Shown piece after piece: positions 1 through 6,050 of a stretch of DNA of 6,275 nt; within the stretch, counting starts at the first letter, position 1, and each line of letters begins with the position of its first letter. The notes under the pieces are model-generated. The model saw only the letters and a list, made by a program, of their open reading frames with translations. It was not told the DNA's origin and did no database searches. Source of the DNA: Ignavibacteria bacterium UBA6688 (GTDB lineage Bacteria; Bacteroidota; Ignavibacteria; UBA10030); NCBI GenBank assembly GCA_002454845.1, contig DKJQ01000241.1, positions 1 to 6,275 of the forward strand, read 5' to 3'. Both the position numbers and the translations under genes were made by a program.

Positions 1-68
1 GGATGCGTTAGCATCCTTCTAATTGGATCTGCGCATAATCGATGAGTATAAGATTAACGTAGATCCAA
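1..68. repeat. Two short inverted repeats at the left edge
   Basis: GGATGC (1-6) pairs with GCATCC (11-16) around GTTA, and TTGGATCT (23-30) pairs with AGATCCAA (61-68) across a 30-base AT-rich spacer. They may belong to a structure continuing beyond the window; no function can be assigned. Confidence 0.35.
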
Positions 69-73
69 ATTGT

Positions 74-90
74 AGCACGCTTCGCGTGCT
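74..90. repeat. Short perfect hairpin with TTC loop
   Basis: AGCACGC (74-80) pairs with GCGTGCT (84-90) around TTC. It has the same triloop type as the cluster at 274-415, but a different stem sequence. Confidence 0.5.
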
Positions 91-118
91 TCATCAGTAG
101 GCCTCTGGCTGTGTCTTA

Positions 119-152
119 CCCGCCCGACTGCCTGCGGCAGCAGGCGGGCGGG
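119..152. repeat. GC-rich bipartite palindrome
   Basis: An outer 7-bp stem (CCCGCCC 119-125 with GGGCGGG 146-152) encloses an inner 6-bp stem (GCCTGC 130-135 with GCAGGC 140-145, loop GGCA). A four-base bulge (GACT, 126-129) sits on one arm. The form is that of a REP-type extragenic palindrome. No T-run follows on either strand. Confidence 0.6.
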
Positions 153-273
153 GTGTCTTGGTGGCAATACTTTTCGACCAGGTCTCTAGCGACATGAACC
201 AATGGCTGTGTCGATGCAACCATGACTTGGTTGTTTGCGTGGGCTGGACCAAAAAAGTGCTCGTTGAACACCA

Positions 274-415
274 AACCCCGAAGGGGTTCAACACGAATAT
301 CAAGCCACCAACAAAGCGATGGAACCCTGAAAGGGTTCAAAAATCGATACAACCCCATCGGGTTGTATCGTCACGCGGGTTGCGTTATTCTATTCTTGTT
401 CGACCCTTCGGGTCG
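274..415. repeat. Cluster of four short perfect hairpins (REP-like element)
   Basis: Perfect stems occur at 274-288 (AACCCC/GGGGTT, loop GAA), 322-338 (GAACCCT/AGGGTTC, loop GAA), 346-369 (10 bp, four-base loop) and 401-415 (CGACCC/GGGTCG, loop TTC). All share an ACCC/GGGT stem core and three use a GAA or TTC triloop. Centres are about 49, 27 and 50 bases apart. The first can also fold differently, because GTTGAAC (263-269) pairs with GTTCAAC (286-292). This is the look of an extragenic palindromic repeat element; family membership cannot be tested from one copy. Confidence 0.6.
339..369 (-). terminator. Candidate intrinsic terminator of the operon
   Basis: On the minus strand GATACAACCC pairs perfectly with GGGTTGTATC (10 bp, four-base loop; 369-346), followed after GA by TTTTT (343-339). 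It lies about 80 bases past the stop of the large gene. The T-run is short and offset by two bases. The hairpin also belongs to the surrounding hairpin cluster, so termination may be a secondary role. Confidence 0.5.
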
Positions 416-451
416 GGGTATTCCGAGATGGCTTAAGGAATCCAACCTGAG

Positions 452-3400
452 TTACTTCAACGACTGCAACTGTGCGCAGATCCTGTTCGCCTCTTCCCGG
501 TTCTTGAAGCCCGTCAATCTAATCCGGAACCTGTTCGACGACAATCGTTCCACGGTTCCCTTTCTTCCGGTGAGCCGCTCCGCTTCACGTGCGGCCACGC
601 GGGCTCCGCTCTCTGTCGACCAGCTTGAGATGTGAATCAGGAAACCACTCCCCTGAACGTAGGGACCCACTATACATTGTTTCGCGGCCCAGGGTACTTG
701 CACCCCTCTTTCCGCGGGTTTCACGACCGGGCGTGCCGGGCTTTCTTTCACCGCAGATTTCGCGACCGGGCGTACCGGGCTCTCTTTCACCGCAGGTTTC
801 GCGGCAGGGCGTACTTGTCTTCCCTTCTCCACAGGCTTCACCGCCTCGATCACACGGCCTTCCTGGAGGATCTGGATTCGCCTTCGCTTCGGCAATACCT
901 TGAATGCAAGCTCACCCGATTCACCCGGCTTGATCTCCACGTGCTGCACCTCTTTTTCGACGAAGTGATACTCGGGGAGATTCCCATCGACCACGGTCAC
1001 TGTCCACGCGCCCGGCCGGACGTCACTGAAGACAAACCGCCCCTTGTTGTCCGTGACGCGCCTTTGGATTTCAGTTCCATTACCAAGCTCGAGAACGACC
1101 CCCTGATGTCCCCCCCGCTCGTCGTAACGAACGCTTCCGGTATCGGAGAGACCTTCCGCGAACGCAAACAACCGGACAATCCCCGTCACGGTTCCACTCC
1201 TCGTGACGCCAATATCGAAGTCGACGTCCTCACCACCGCGGATCATCACCTCCATGGGCAACGGCTGGGTCGGGACACGATTGAGACCGATACTCGTCTG
1301 GTCGATGAAGAGATAGTACTTGTCCGGCTTGAGCGACGGGAAACTGAAATACCCCTCGTCATCCGTTGCCGTGACAACGGCTCCTGCATAGATCAGGACA
1401 TCCTCTATTCCCTTTCCCGTTTCAACATCCACAACCTTCCCCTTGACGATCCCTGCGCGTTGGGTCCGCGTGATCGGGATGCCGATGGGTACCGCGTACT
1501 CGACCATGTACGCGGTCCTGTCTTCCACCGTAGACGGAGTGAAAGCGTTATGCCTTCCCCTGAGAACGACCTTGTGTCCCCACGGAAACGCGTGATCCAG
1601 CATCACATCGATCAGGTGATACGTTTGTGTAAGTGAGGAAACGGTCCTGCTCGTAAAATAATTTGCCGTCAGTTGTGTGCGGGAGAACAGGAGCATCCAG
1701 CCTCCCAGGCTGTAGGACAATCGCCTCTGGGTTCCCCGGGAGAAGTCGAACTTCTCCTCCGAGTACTCGAGCGAGAGGTTATAACTCATTTCGGGACTAA
1801 CCCTGAGGTTCGAGAACATCGAATAACGCTCAAAGGGGTTTTTCGATCCGGCAAGGAGGTCCTGCTGGGTGCCTGCTTCGACGTTGAGTATCAGGCTGAG
1901 CACGCTCATGCTGTACCCTCCACGAACCTGAACAGCGTCCTCCCTTCGGCTGAATCCTTCGACCGCAAGGTTGTCCTTCTGCCGGCCGGAACGATATGCG
2001 AGGGAAACCCTGTCCTGGTAGCCGATACCGAACTGGTAGTACAGATCCTTGGGCGCACTTAACAGCAGCGAATCGCGCGAGACATTTCGTTCCTCATCCC
2101 GAACAAACCCTTCCAAACGCAGGTGCCGCCATGGCTCAAGTCCTAACGTGAGGGTCTTCAATTTCAAGTCGCGAAAATAACCACGGTAACGCGGCCCGGC
2201 ATCGATGTAACGGGCATCATACGCAATCCACGGCTCGTTCCCCGAAAGGCGAAGCGAGAGGGCGTCGTCGCGAAGGCCGCTCGCTCTCGAAATGCCGTAC
2301 TCCAGGTCAAGCTCGGTTGAGGAAAATGGTGAGGAAAGAGCGCGAACGGAAAGAACATCGCTTCCGCCCCCCTCGTTCTGATGGAGATAGTTCAATCCGA
2401 ACGTCCCAGCCTGGCCGGCACGATAATTCAGAAATGCTCCCTGCTGTCTCTGCCGAGGGGAGAGAAACCGGGCCTCGTTCATGAAAACACCGGAGGTGAC
2501 ATTCCCCCATGTCCCCTGTCCCCCTACCCCGAACCCGTAGCGTCCGTACTCTGTGAGCGGCGAAAGGTGAAAATTCCGGTCGCCGGCATAGAGCTCATAC
2601 CCGATGCCGCGGAACGTCAGTCGGTACTCGTCCCTCTGGCCGAGGATCGATTTCGATTGAAGGTCCGGCGTCCGGATGGAGAATTCCAGCCGTTCCGGCC
2701 TTCCTTCCGTTAACGTGCTGGCGCCGGTAATCTCTATCTGGGACCCGCGCCTGTCTCCCTCGCCGGCAAGGCGGATCTTCGCCATGAGGGGAAATTCAAA
2801 AAAACGATCCCCAGATTGTGAAAAGAGTCGAGGAATCACCTCCACAGCGCTCCCGGCTCGCCCGACCGCCGTACTGTCCCCATCCAGCTCGGCGGAAACC
2901 TCCAGCAAGTCCAGAACTTTTTCCGGGAGCACCTTATCCGTCTGAACCCTGACCTTGACCGAACGCGATTCCCTCGCACCCAGGCGAAGGAGTGTGGAAT
3001 CGAGGGTTGCACGGAACCCCGCACTGCTTCTTACGGTCATACGAACCCTGCTGCTAACGTTTCCCCTGTTTGTAACGAGAAACTCAGACGTGTAATCCTC
3101 TCCCGCGATGATAAACCGGGGGGATTCGACAGCACGGATTTCCAGTTTCCGTACGGCAACGACTTCAACAGTCACGGACGTCTCTGCGAGGGTTGCACCG
3201 GAAACCGGATCCTTCACAACGTAGCGGACACGGTAATCACCTGCGGAGGAGGTTGAGGGGATCGAAATGTTGGAGAGCCGGACATCCGATTGCCTGGGCG
3301 CAAGTTCGAACGCATCTTCGCGGACAAGACTGCGCCATCCGGAAGGGAGTACAAGCTGAGACGTGACCGTGTGTCGTGAAGTCGAGGTATTCGAGACGCG

Positions 3401-3571
3401 AAACCCTATGTTCAAGAGTCTGCCGGGAAGCGATGAAAAACGCTCCGCGAGGCCGGGGCTCACCTCGATCCCCTGGCGGTCCTGCCCCACGGCCCCCGAG
3501 AAGAAGCCAAGAACGAGACAGGCAAAAAAAATCCGGTGGTAAACCGGATTGTTGGAGCGGTCCAATTTCAC
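452..3571 (-). CDS. Usher-like outer-membrane protein with Ig-like, barrel, CarboxypepD-reg and SPOR domains
   Basis: Translation of 1039 residues probably starts at a GTG at 3571, nine bases after the chaperone stop; there is no strong ribosome site and no better start nearby. The signal peptide (hydrophobic core IFFACLVLGFFSG) is cleaved after residue 29 (AVG|Q). Residues ~33-140 and ~142-235 look like two NEW3/CARDB-type Ig-like domains (NIGFRVSNTS, SEFLVTNRGNVSSRV). Residues ~260-700 consist of many amphipathic strands rich in Tyr, Arg, Gly and Leu, as expected of a large beta-barrel, including YELYAGDRNFHLSPLTEYGR from residue 325. Two carboxypeptidase-regulatory-like domains follow, ~707-760 (GKVVDVETGKGIEDV, TDDEGYFSFPSLKPDKYYL) and ~791-890 (TDNKGRFVFSDVRPG). 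Then come a basic repeat linker (914-965) and a SPOR domain (~970-1039) for binding denuded peptidoglycan. Barrel plus C-terminal Ig-like domains, encoded after a PapD-like chaperone, suggests an usher, but no canonical usher N-terminal or plug domain is evident. It could instead be a different outer-membrane anchor for the fibre. Confidence 0.75.
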   Translation of the reverse strand: MKLDRSNNPVYHRIFFACLVLGFFSGAVGQDRQGIEVSPGLAERFSSLPGRLLNIGFRVSNTSTSRHTVTSQLVLPSGWRSLVREDAFELAPRQSDVRLSNISIPSTSSAGDYRVRYVVKDPVSGATLAETSVTVEVVAVRKLEIRAVESPRFIIAGEDYTSEFLVTNRGNVSSRVRMTVRSSAGFRATLDSTLLRLGARESRSVKVRVQTDKVLPEKVLDLLEVSAELDGDSTAVGRAGSAVEVIPRLFSQSGDRFFEFPLMAKIRLAGEGDRRGSQIEITGASTLTEGRPERLEFSIRTPDLQSKSILGQRDEYRLTFRGIGYELYAGDRNFHLSPLTEYGRYGFGVGGQGTWGNVTSGVFMNEARFLSPRQRQQGAFLNYRAGQAGTFGLNYLHQNEGGGSDVLSVRALSSPFSSTELDLEYGISRASGLRDDALSLRLSGNEPWIAYDARYIDAGPRYRGYFRDLKLKTLTLGLEPWRHLRLEGFVRDEERNVSRDSLLLSAPKDLYYQFGIGYQDRVSLAYRSGRQKDNLAVEGFSRREDAVQVRGGYSMSVLSLILNVEAGTQQDLLAGSKNPFERYSMFSNLRVSPEMSYNLSLEYSEEKFDFSRGTQRRLSYSLGGWMLLFSRTQLTANYFTSRTVSSLTQTYHLIDVMLDHAFPWGHKVVLRGRHNAFTPSTVEDRTAYMVEYAVPIGIPITRTQRAGIVKGKVVDVETGKGIEDVLIYAGAVVTATDDEGYFSFPSLKPDKYYLFIDQTSIGLNRVPTQPLPMEVMIRGGEDVDFDIGVTRSGTVTGIVRLFAFAEGLSDTGSVRYDERGGHQGVVLELGNGTEIQRRVTDNKGRFVFSDVRPGAWTVTVVDGNLPEYHFVEKEVQHVEIKPGESGELAFKVLPKRRRIQILQEGRVIEAVKPVEKGRQVRPAAKPAVKESPVRPVAKSAVKESPARPVVKPAERGVQVPWAAKQCIVGPYVQGSGFLIHISSWSTESGARVAAREAERLTGRKGTVERLSSNRFRIRLTGFKNREEANRICAQLQSLK
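677..832 (-). repeat. Four tandem 39-bp units encoding a basic 13-residue linker repeat
   Basis: In coding order the units read VEKGRQVRPAAKP, AVKESPVRPVAKS, AVKESPARPVVKP and AERGVQVPWAAKQ (residues 914-965 of the large protein). The two middle units are nearly identical at DNA level and the outer two have drifted. Rich in Lys, Arg, Pro, Ala and Val, the stretch is probably an extended periplasmic spacer that lets the SPOR domain reach the cell wall. Such repeats can change copy number by slippage. Confidence 0.75.
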
Positions 3572-3580
3572 GACAGGTCT

Positions 3581-4396
3581 CTACAATTTGATTGTGTACT
3601 GTGCCCCAAAGACATCGTCACCACCGGTGTCGACTACGACCAGCGCCCGGAATTCCCCCCTGGGAGCCTTCGAAAGATTGATCATCTGCCGGACGGAGGT
3701 TCCGGGATACATTCTGAACCTGTTTCCTTCATATTTCCCCACCGAAGTCCCGCCCGCATTGAACAACTCCACGTACACCTCGGGGCGGATGCCGAGGTTG
3801 CCGGTGTTTTCAATATCGACCTGCAGGAACATTCCCCCATCATCCTTCGTGACAAGCTGTGCGTTGAGAAAGCTGATTTTCTTGACGCCGGTCTGCGCAA
3901 TATGCGTTGCAAGCTGGATGCCGTACCGGATCGTCTGCTGGATCCCCATTTGTGTTTTGCCCGGATCCGGTGGGAGTGTCGACTCCGCAGACCCTTTTCC
4001 GATTCCTTCGACCATCAACATGCTCCAGTACGAACCGGCGACCGGTTCCCCCTTGATGTCTGCGGGAACCGTTACGGTGTAGTTCACCGAAACGGAACTT
4101 TGCGGGGGCACAATGAGAGAAGCAGGACTGAACGTCACCCAACGCGCGTTGGACCGGGGCATGGTACCCGGCTCTCCGTAATCGTTGGTGCCGTTGAAAT
4201 AGAACAGATAGTCGGTCTGGTACACCTTCGCTTCCTGCGGTTCGTCCGTGTCGTTCTTGACGATAATGAGGCCTTCGTACTTTTCACCAGGCCGGGCATC
4301 ACGGTCCTGACTTAATTCCCCGATAACAGAAAGCTGAGCCCACGCGGGGCTCATCATCAACGCGCAAACAAAAAGTAGTAAGGGAAGTCGATTCAT
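3581..4396 (-). CDS. PapD/DUF916-like periplasmic chaperone of a fibre assembly system
   Basis: This 271-residue protein begins with a signal peptide (MNRLPLLLFVCALMMS) cleaved after residue 20 (AWA|Q). Two beta-sandwich domains follow. Residues ~22-130 have an Ig-like chaperone pattern: an exposed Gly/Pro-rich first strand, ENxx-type turns, W86-VTFSP, a PPQSSVSVNYTV strand pair and GSYWSMLMVE. The stretch MGIQQTIRYGIQLATHI (150-166), with basic Arg157 amid alternating hydrophobics, resembles the G1 strand and interdomain region of PapD-family chaperones, where a conserved Lys/Arg anchors the subunit C-terminus. Residues ~172-271 form the second domain, with DIENTGNLGIRPEV. The N-domain also recalls DUF916 of Gram-positive WxL proteins, which has a related fold. 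Its place between the small secreted proteins and the large outer-membrane gene fits a chaperone for those subunits. Family level is fairly sure; the exact clients are inferred. Confidence 0.75.
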   Translation of the reverse strand: MNRLPLLLFVCALMMSPAWAQLSVIGELSQDRDARPGEKYEGLIIVKNDTDEPQEAKVYQTDYLFYFNGTNDYGEPGTMPRSNARWVTFSPASLIVPPQSSVSVNYTVTVPADIKGEPVAGSYWSMLMVEGIGKGSAESTLPPDPGKTQMGIQQTIRYGIQLATHIAQTGVKKISFLNAQLVTKDDGGMFLQVDIENTGNLGIRPEVYVELFNAGGTSVGKYEGNRFRMYPGTSVRQMINLSKAPRGEFRALVVVDTGGDDVFGAQYTIKL

Positions 4397-4402
4397 GAAA
4401 TA

Positions 4403-4406
4403 CCTT
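4403..4406 (-). promoter_or_regulatory. Ribosome binding site of the chaperone gene
   Basis: AAGG, partly overlapping the TAA stop of the preceding gene (4407-4405), sits six bases before the ATG at 4396. It supports that start and tight translational coupling. Confidence 0.55.
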
Positions 4407-4881
4407 ATTGAGCTAGGATGGTGTAGGTGACTGTGTGGACATCATTCCCTAGTTCCGCACTATTCCCCTGCGCGAATGTTGCGGAAGCCGTATAGAGGAG
4501 AGAGCATGAGCCATTGTTGGGCCCCGGTGGTCGTTTGGGGACACCGGTTACGAGATCCGTCGCGGGCATGCCGTTCGTCAGGGTAACCTCCGCGGCGGGC
4601 GTTCCGAGCGTTGTGCTTGTTACCACCACCTTCAGACCAAAGCGCTGTCCCAGACAACTGGTCTGTACCGTGACCTTCTGGATGACATTCGCTTTTGTAA
4701 AATCGATTGACGAGGCAGTGTTGATGACAGCAACCGGCTCGGAACCGGCCAGCCCCGTGGTTATACCCAATGTCTGATTACCTCCTTGCAACGTGATCGA
4801 TTGCGAGGCAAGCTCTTCAACCGTTCCAAGGAAGAGAAGGAGGATGATTGGGACAATTCTTGAATGGAGAAACCTGGGCAT
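4405..4881 (-). CDS. Exported beta-rich subunit-like protein with two cysteines, 158 residues
   Basis: The ATG at 4881 follows an AGGA site and lies 12 bp after the preceding gene. The N-terminus is a signal peptide (MPRFLHSR, then PIILLLFLG) with likely cleavage after residue 26 (LAS|Q). The mature protein of about 132 residues keeps the C-terminal blocks of its two upstream paralogs: FGLKVVV, AEVTL, DLVTGV, NGSCSLLYT and a last strand HTVTYTILAQ. It differs in two ways. It has a second Cys at residue 76 (QTSCLGQ) besides the motif Cys 126, which could allow an intrachain disulfide, and it has a Pro-rich insertion (KRPPGPNNG) just before the Cys motif. These could mark a specialised subunit such as a tip or base piece, but that is a guess. 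The stop codon overlaps the ribosome site of the chaperone gene. Confidence 0.8.
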   Translation of the reverse strand: MPRFLHSRIVPIILLLFLGTVEELASQSITLQGGNQTLGITTGLAGSEPVAVINTASSIDFTKANVIQKVTVQTSCLGQRFGLKVVVTSTTLGTPAAEVTLTNGMPATDLVTGVPKRPPGPNNGSCSLLYTASATFAQGNSAELGNDVHTVTYTILAQ

Positions 4882-4888
4882 CACTTGG

Positions 4889-4892
4889 TCCT
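4889..4892 (-). promoter_or_regulatory. Ribosome binding site next to preceding stop codon
   Basis: AGGA lies seven bases before the ATG at 4881 and one base after the TAG of the preceding gene (4896-4894). This favours ATG 4881 over the in-frame GTG one codon earlier and suggests coupled translation. Confidence 0.6.
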
Positions 4893-4893
4893 G

Positions 4894-5391
4894 CTATTGG
4901 GTTGTCACGGTGAAGGTGATGGTGTGGGAGTCACTCCCTGTTCCCTGTGAAGCGAGGGCAAGTCCCGTGTAACGGATCCCACAAGAACCAGACGACCGGC
5001 CCACGTTCAGGAGAAAATCGGCCGCTGCGGTCGTCAAGGTCACTTCTGAAGCAGCACTCCCTTGCGTCGGGCTTATCGCCAGAACCCGCACCGTGAAGTT
5101 CTGCGCAACAAGACCCGTTTGAGCAGTAATCTTCCTGTTGGCGCTGTTGATCCCCCAGACAAGATTCGTGCTTTCGTCCACCGTCGTCATCAGATCCTGG
5201 CCTGCAACGACCCCGGCTCCGGTGATCGACAGGTTCACACTGCCCGAACTTACCTGCAACGCGGTGATGGTCGCAACCGTGACCGTCACGGTATGATTGT
5301 CCGTCGGTTGTGCCTGTGTTGTTTCAACCCGGGACAGGCTGCAGAACAACAGCAACACTATCAATAAGCGTATACAAGAGTGGAGTGTCAT
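4894..5391 (-). CDS. Exported beta-rich subunit-like protein, 165 residues
   Basis: The ATG at 5391 is chosen over a longer reading that begins with TTG at 5463. The longer form would put 24 hydrophilic residues before the signal peptide, and its start codon coincides with the -35 box of the candidate promoter. The protein starts MTLHSCIRLLIVLLLF and has a likely signal peptidase I site after residue 27 (TQA|Q). The Cys in the signal region is preceded by Phe, so it is a poor lipobox. The mature part of about 138 residues is Thr/Val/Ser-rich and all-beta in style. It shares with the 171-residue neighbour the blocks LVWGINSANRKITA, FTVRVLAI, SEVTL, DFLLNV, GSCGIRYT (Cys 137) and the terminal HTITFTVTTQ. 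The motif Cys is exactly 29 residues from the C-terminus in both. Likely a fibre or surface-layer subunit handled by the downstream chaperone; the role is inferred from context. Confidence 0.8.
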   Translation of the reverse strand: MTLHSCIRLLIVLLLFCSLSRVETTQAQPTDNHTVTVTVATITALQVSSGSVNLSITGAGVVAGQDLMTTVDESTNLVWGINSANRKITAQTGLVAQNFTVRVLAISPTQGSAASEVTLTTAAADFLLNVGRSSGSCGIRYTGLALASQGTGSDSHTITFTVTTQ

Positions 5392-5434
5392 TCTGGGTTG
5401 GGGTGTGGGCACTGCTGTTGCCTCGATATGATAC

Positions 5435-5463
5435 AATATATCTCGTTCGTCGATGAATTTCAA
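5435..5463 (-). promoter_or_regulatory. Candidate sigma70-like promoter inside the gene cluster
   Basis: The minus strand reads TTGAAA (5463-5458), a 17-base spacer, then TATATT (5440-5435). Each hexamer matches five of six consensus bases and the spacing is ideal. It lies in the 90-bp gap after the 171-residue gene, in an AT-rich patch within GC-rich surroundings. Transcription would begin near 5428, giving a leader of about 35-40 bases before the ATG at 5391. Bacteroidota housekeeping promoters often differ from this consensus, so the match may be fortuitous if the host belongs there. Confidence 0.45.
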
Positions 5464-5481
5464 CCCGGGGTCGGGATCTTC

Positions 5482-5997
5482 TTAGCCGCCGGTGATGGTG
5501 TAGGTGATGATGTAGGTCTCCCGCCCCACGCCTGCGCTAATCTGGGTTGAGGCTGTGTAGCGAATCTGGCAACGGCCGGTGGTTCTGGAAACACCGACAA
5601 TAAAGTCCTTTGTTTGTGCATCATTCAGCGATATCTCAGGAAGAAGAACGCCTGCAGATTGCTGGATATCAACAGCCAACAATTTGAGCGTGAACCGCGG
5701 GGCTGCATTGTTGCTGGCAACGGTGATCTTCTTATTTTCACCATTGGTCATCCAAAACAGCGCGCCGTCGGAGTTTATTGCGGGGAGCGGCACACCAGCC
5801 CGAACATCCGCCTCATGAATGGTGAGAGTCAGAGCTTCCATGTTGACGTCGATGACGTTCAACTCATGCACCTCCAGCGTTATGATTTGTCGTGCACTGA
5901 CTACCTGAGCCTCGATCGTCCGGGGTGACATGACCCCGAGGAGGAGGGCGAGAAGCAGGACCGCTGGTATTCGTTTCAGGATTGGATTCGGTTTCAT
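5482..5997 (-). CDS. Exported beta-rich subunit-like protein, 171 residues
   Basis: I chose the ATG at 5997 because a GGAAGGA ribosome site lies nine bases upstream and the resulting N-terminus is a clean signal peptide: basic MKPNPILKR, a hydrophobic Leu/Ala run, then cleavage after residue 30 (IEA|Q). The in-frame alternatives at 6006 and further upstream add no recognisable sequence. The mature protein of about 141 residues looks all-beta. Its N-terminus has alternating hydrophobics (ARQIITLEVHELNVIDV), and its middle carries LFWMTNGENKKITV, FTLKLLAV, PEISL and DFIVGV. Near the C-terminus come GRCQIRYT, with a single Cys at residue 143, and a final strand TYIITYTITGG. These blocks recur in the same order in the next two proteins. 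Together with the downstream chaperone this suggests an incomplete Ig-like fibre subunit completed by donor-strand exchange, with the N-terminal stretch as possible donor. No named family is recognised with confidence. Confidence 0.8.
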   Translation of the reverse strand: MKPNPILKRIPAVLLLALLLGVMSPRTIEAQVVSARQIITLEVHELNVIDVNMEALTLTIHEADVRAGVPLPAINSDGALFWMTNGENKKITVASNNAAPRFTLKLLAVDIQQSAGVLLPEISLNDAQTKDFIVGVSRTTGRCQIRYTASTQISAGVGRETYIITYTITGG

Positions 5998-6006
5998 GGT
6001 CTTCAT

Positions 6007-6013
6007 TCCTTCC
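6007..6013 (-). promoter_or_regulatory. Ribosome binding site that decides the start at 5997
   Basis: The minus strand reads GGAAGGA here, with nine bases between it and the ATG at 5997. An earlier in-frame ATG at 6006 abuts the motif directly and is too close to use it. The motif also lies in the loop of a possible small hairpin (CTTCAT/ATGAAG, 6022-6017 with 6006-6001), which would leave it exposed. Confidence 0.6.
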
Positions 6014-6023
6014 GTGATGAAGT

Positions 6024-6050
6024 CCCGTGCCAGCATCCGGCCGGCACGGG
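6024..6050 (-). promoter_or_regulatory. Strong intercistronic stem-loop
   Basis: On the minus strand CCCGTGCCGGC pairs with GCTGGCACGGG (11 bp including one G-U pair) around a five-base loop. It sits in the 74-bp gap between the stop of the upstream partial gene and the ribosome binding site of the next gene. No T-run follows, so it is not a classical intrinsic terminator. A stem of this kind after a first subunit gene could protect the 3' end of a processed mRNA or weaken read-through, raising the upstream gene relative to the rest. The structure is seen directly; the role is inferred. Confidence 0.55.

Larger units (their letters stand above)
1..451. other. Intergenic region without a convincing gene, rich in short inverted repeats
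   Basis: This stretch lies downstream of the operon. Short reading frames cross it on both strands, but none has a recognisable domain, signal peptide or supporting ribosome site, and most owe their length to the hairpin repeats. At least seven small inverted repeats occur within about 415 bases; they are listed separately where clear. No tRNA or rRNA is recognised. Confidence 0.6.

Noticed and set aside
6..59. Integron attC-like ends (CGTTA ... TAACG)
   Set aside because: The core boxes are in the wrong order and do not fit the RYYYAAC/GTTRRRY consensus.
31..100. Possible hammerhead ribozyme on the minus strand: CTGATGA followed by a perfect stem-loop (90-74)
   Set aside because: The hammerhead core needs GAAA right after stem II; here the sequence is ACAA. 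Stem I pairing is also poor, so the match to CUGAUGA is probably chance.
94..436. Short open frames on both strands in the left intergenic region
   Set aside because: They run through the hairpin repeats and lack ribosome sites, domains or mutual consistency.
632..1636. 334-codon open frame on the plus strand
   Set aside because: It lies entirely opposite the large minus-strand gene. The product is rich in His, Arg and Asp without domains or a signal peptide, typical of a shadow frame in GC-rich DNA.
3536..4315. 259-codon open frame on the plus strand
   Set aside because: It overlaps the chaperone gene antisense and has no recognisable domain. The minus-strand product has a clear signal peptide, fold pattern and ribosome site.
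4894..5391. Lipoprotein reading of the 165-residue protein through the Cys in LLLFCSL
   Set aside because: Phe precedes the Cys, which breaks the lipobox. A better signal peptidase I site (TQA|Q) lies ten residues later.
5392..5463. Longer form of the 165-residue protein starting at TTG 5463
   Set aside because: The extra 24 residues are hydrophilic and precede a complete signal peptide, there is no ribosome site, and the codon falls in the candidate promoter.
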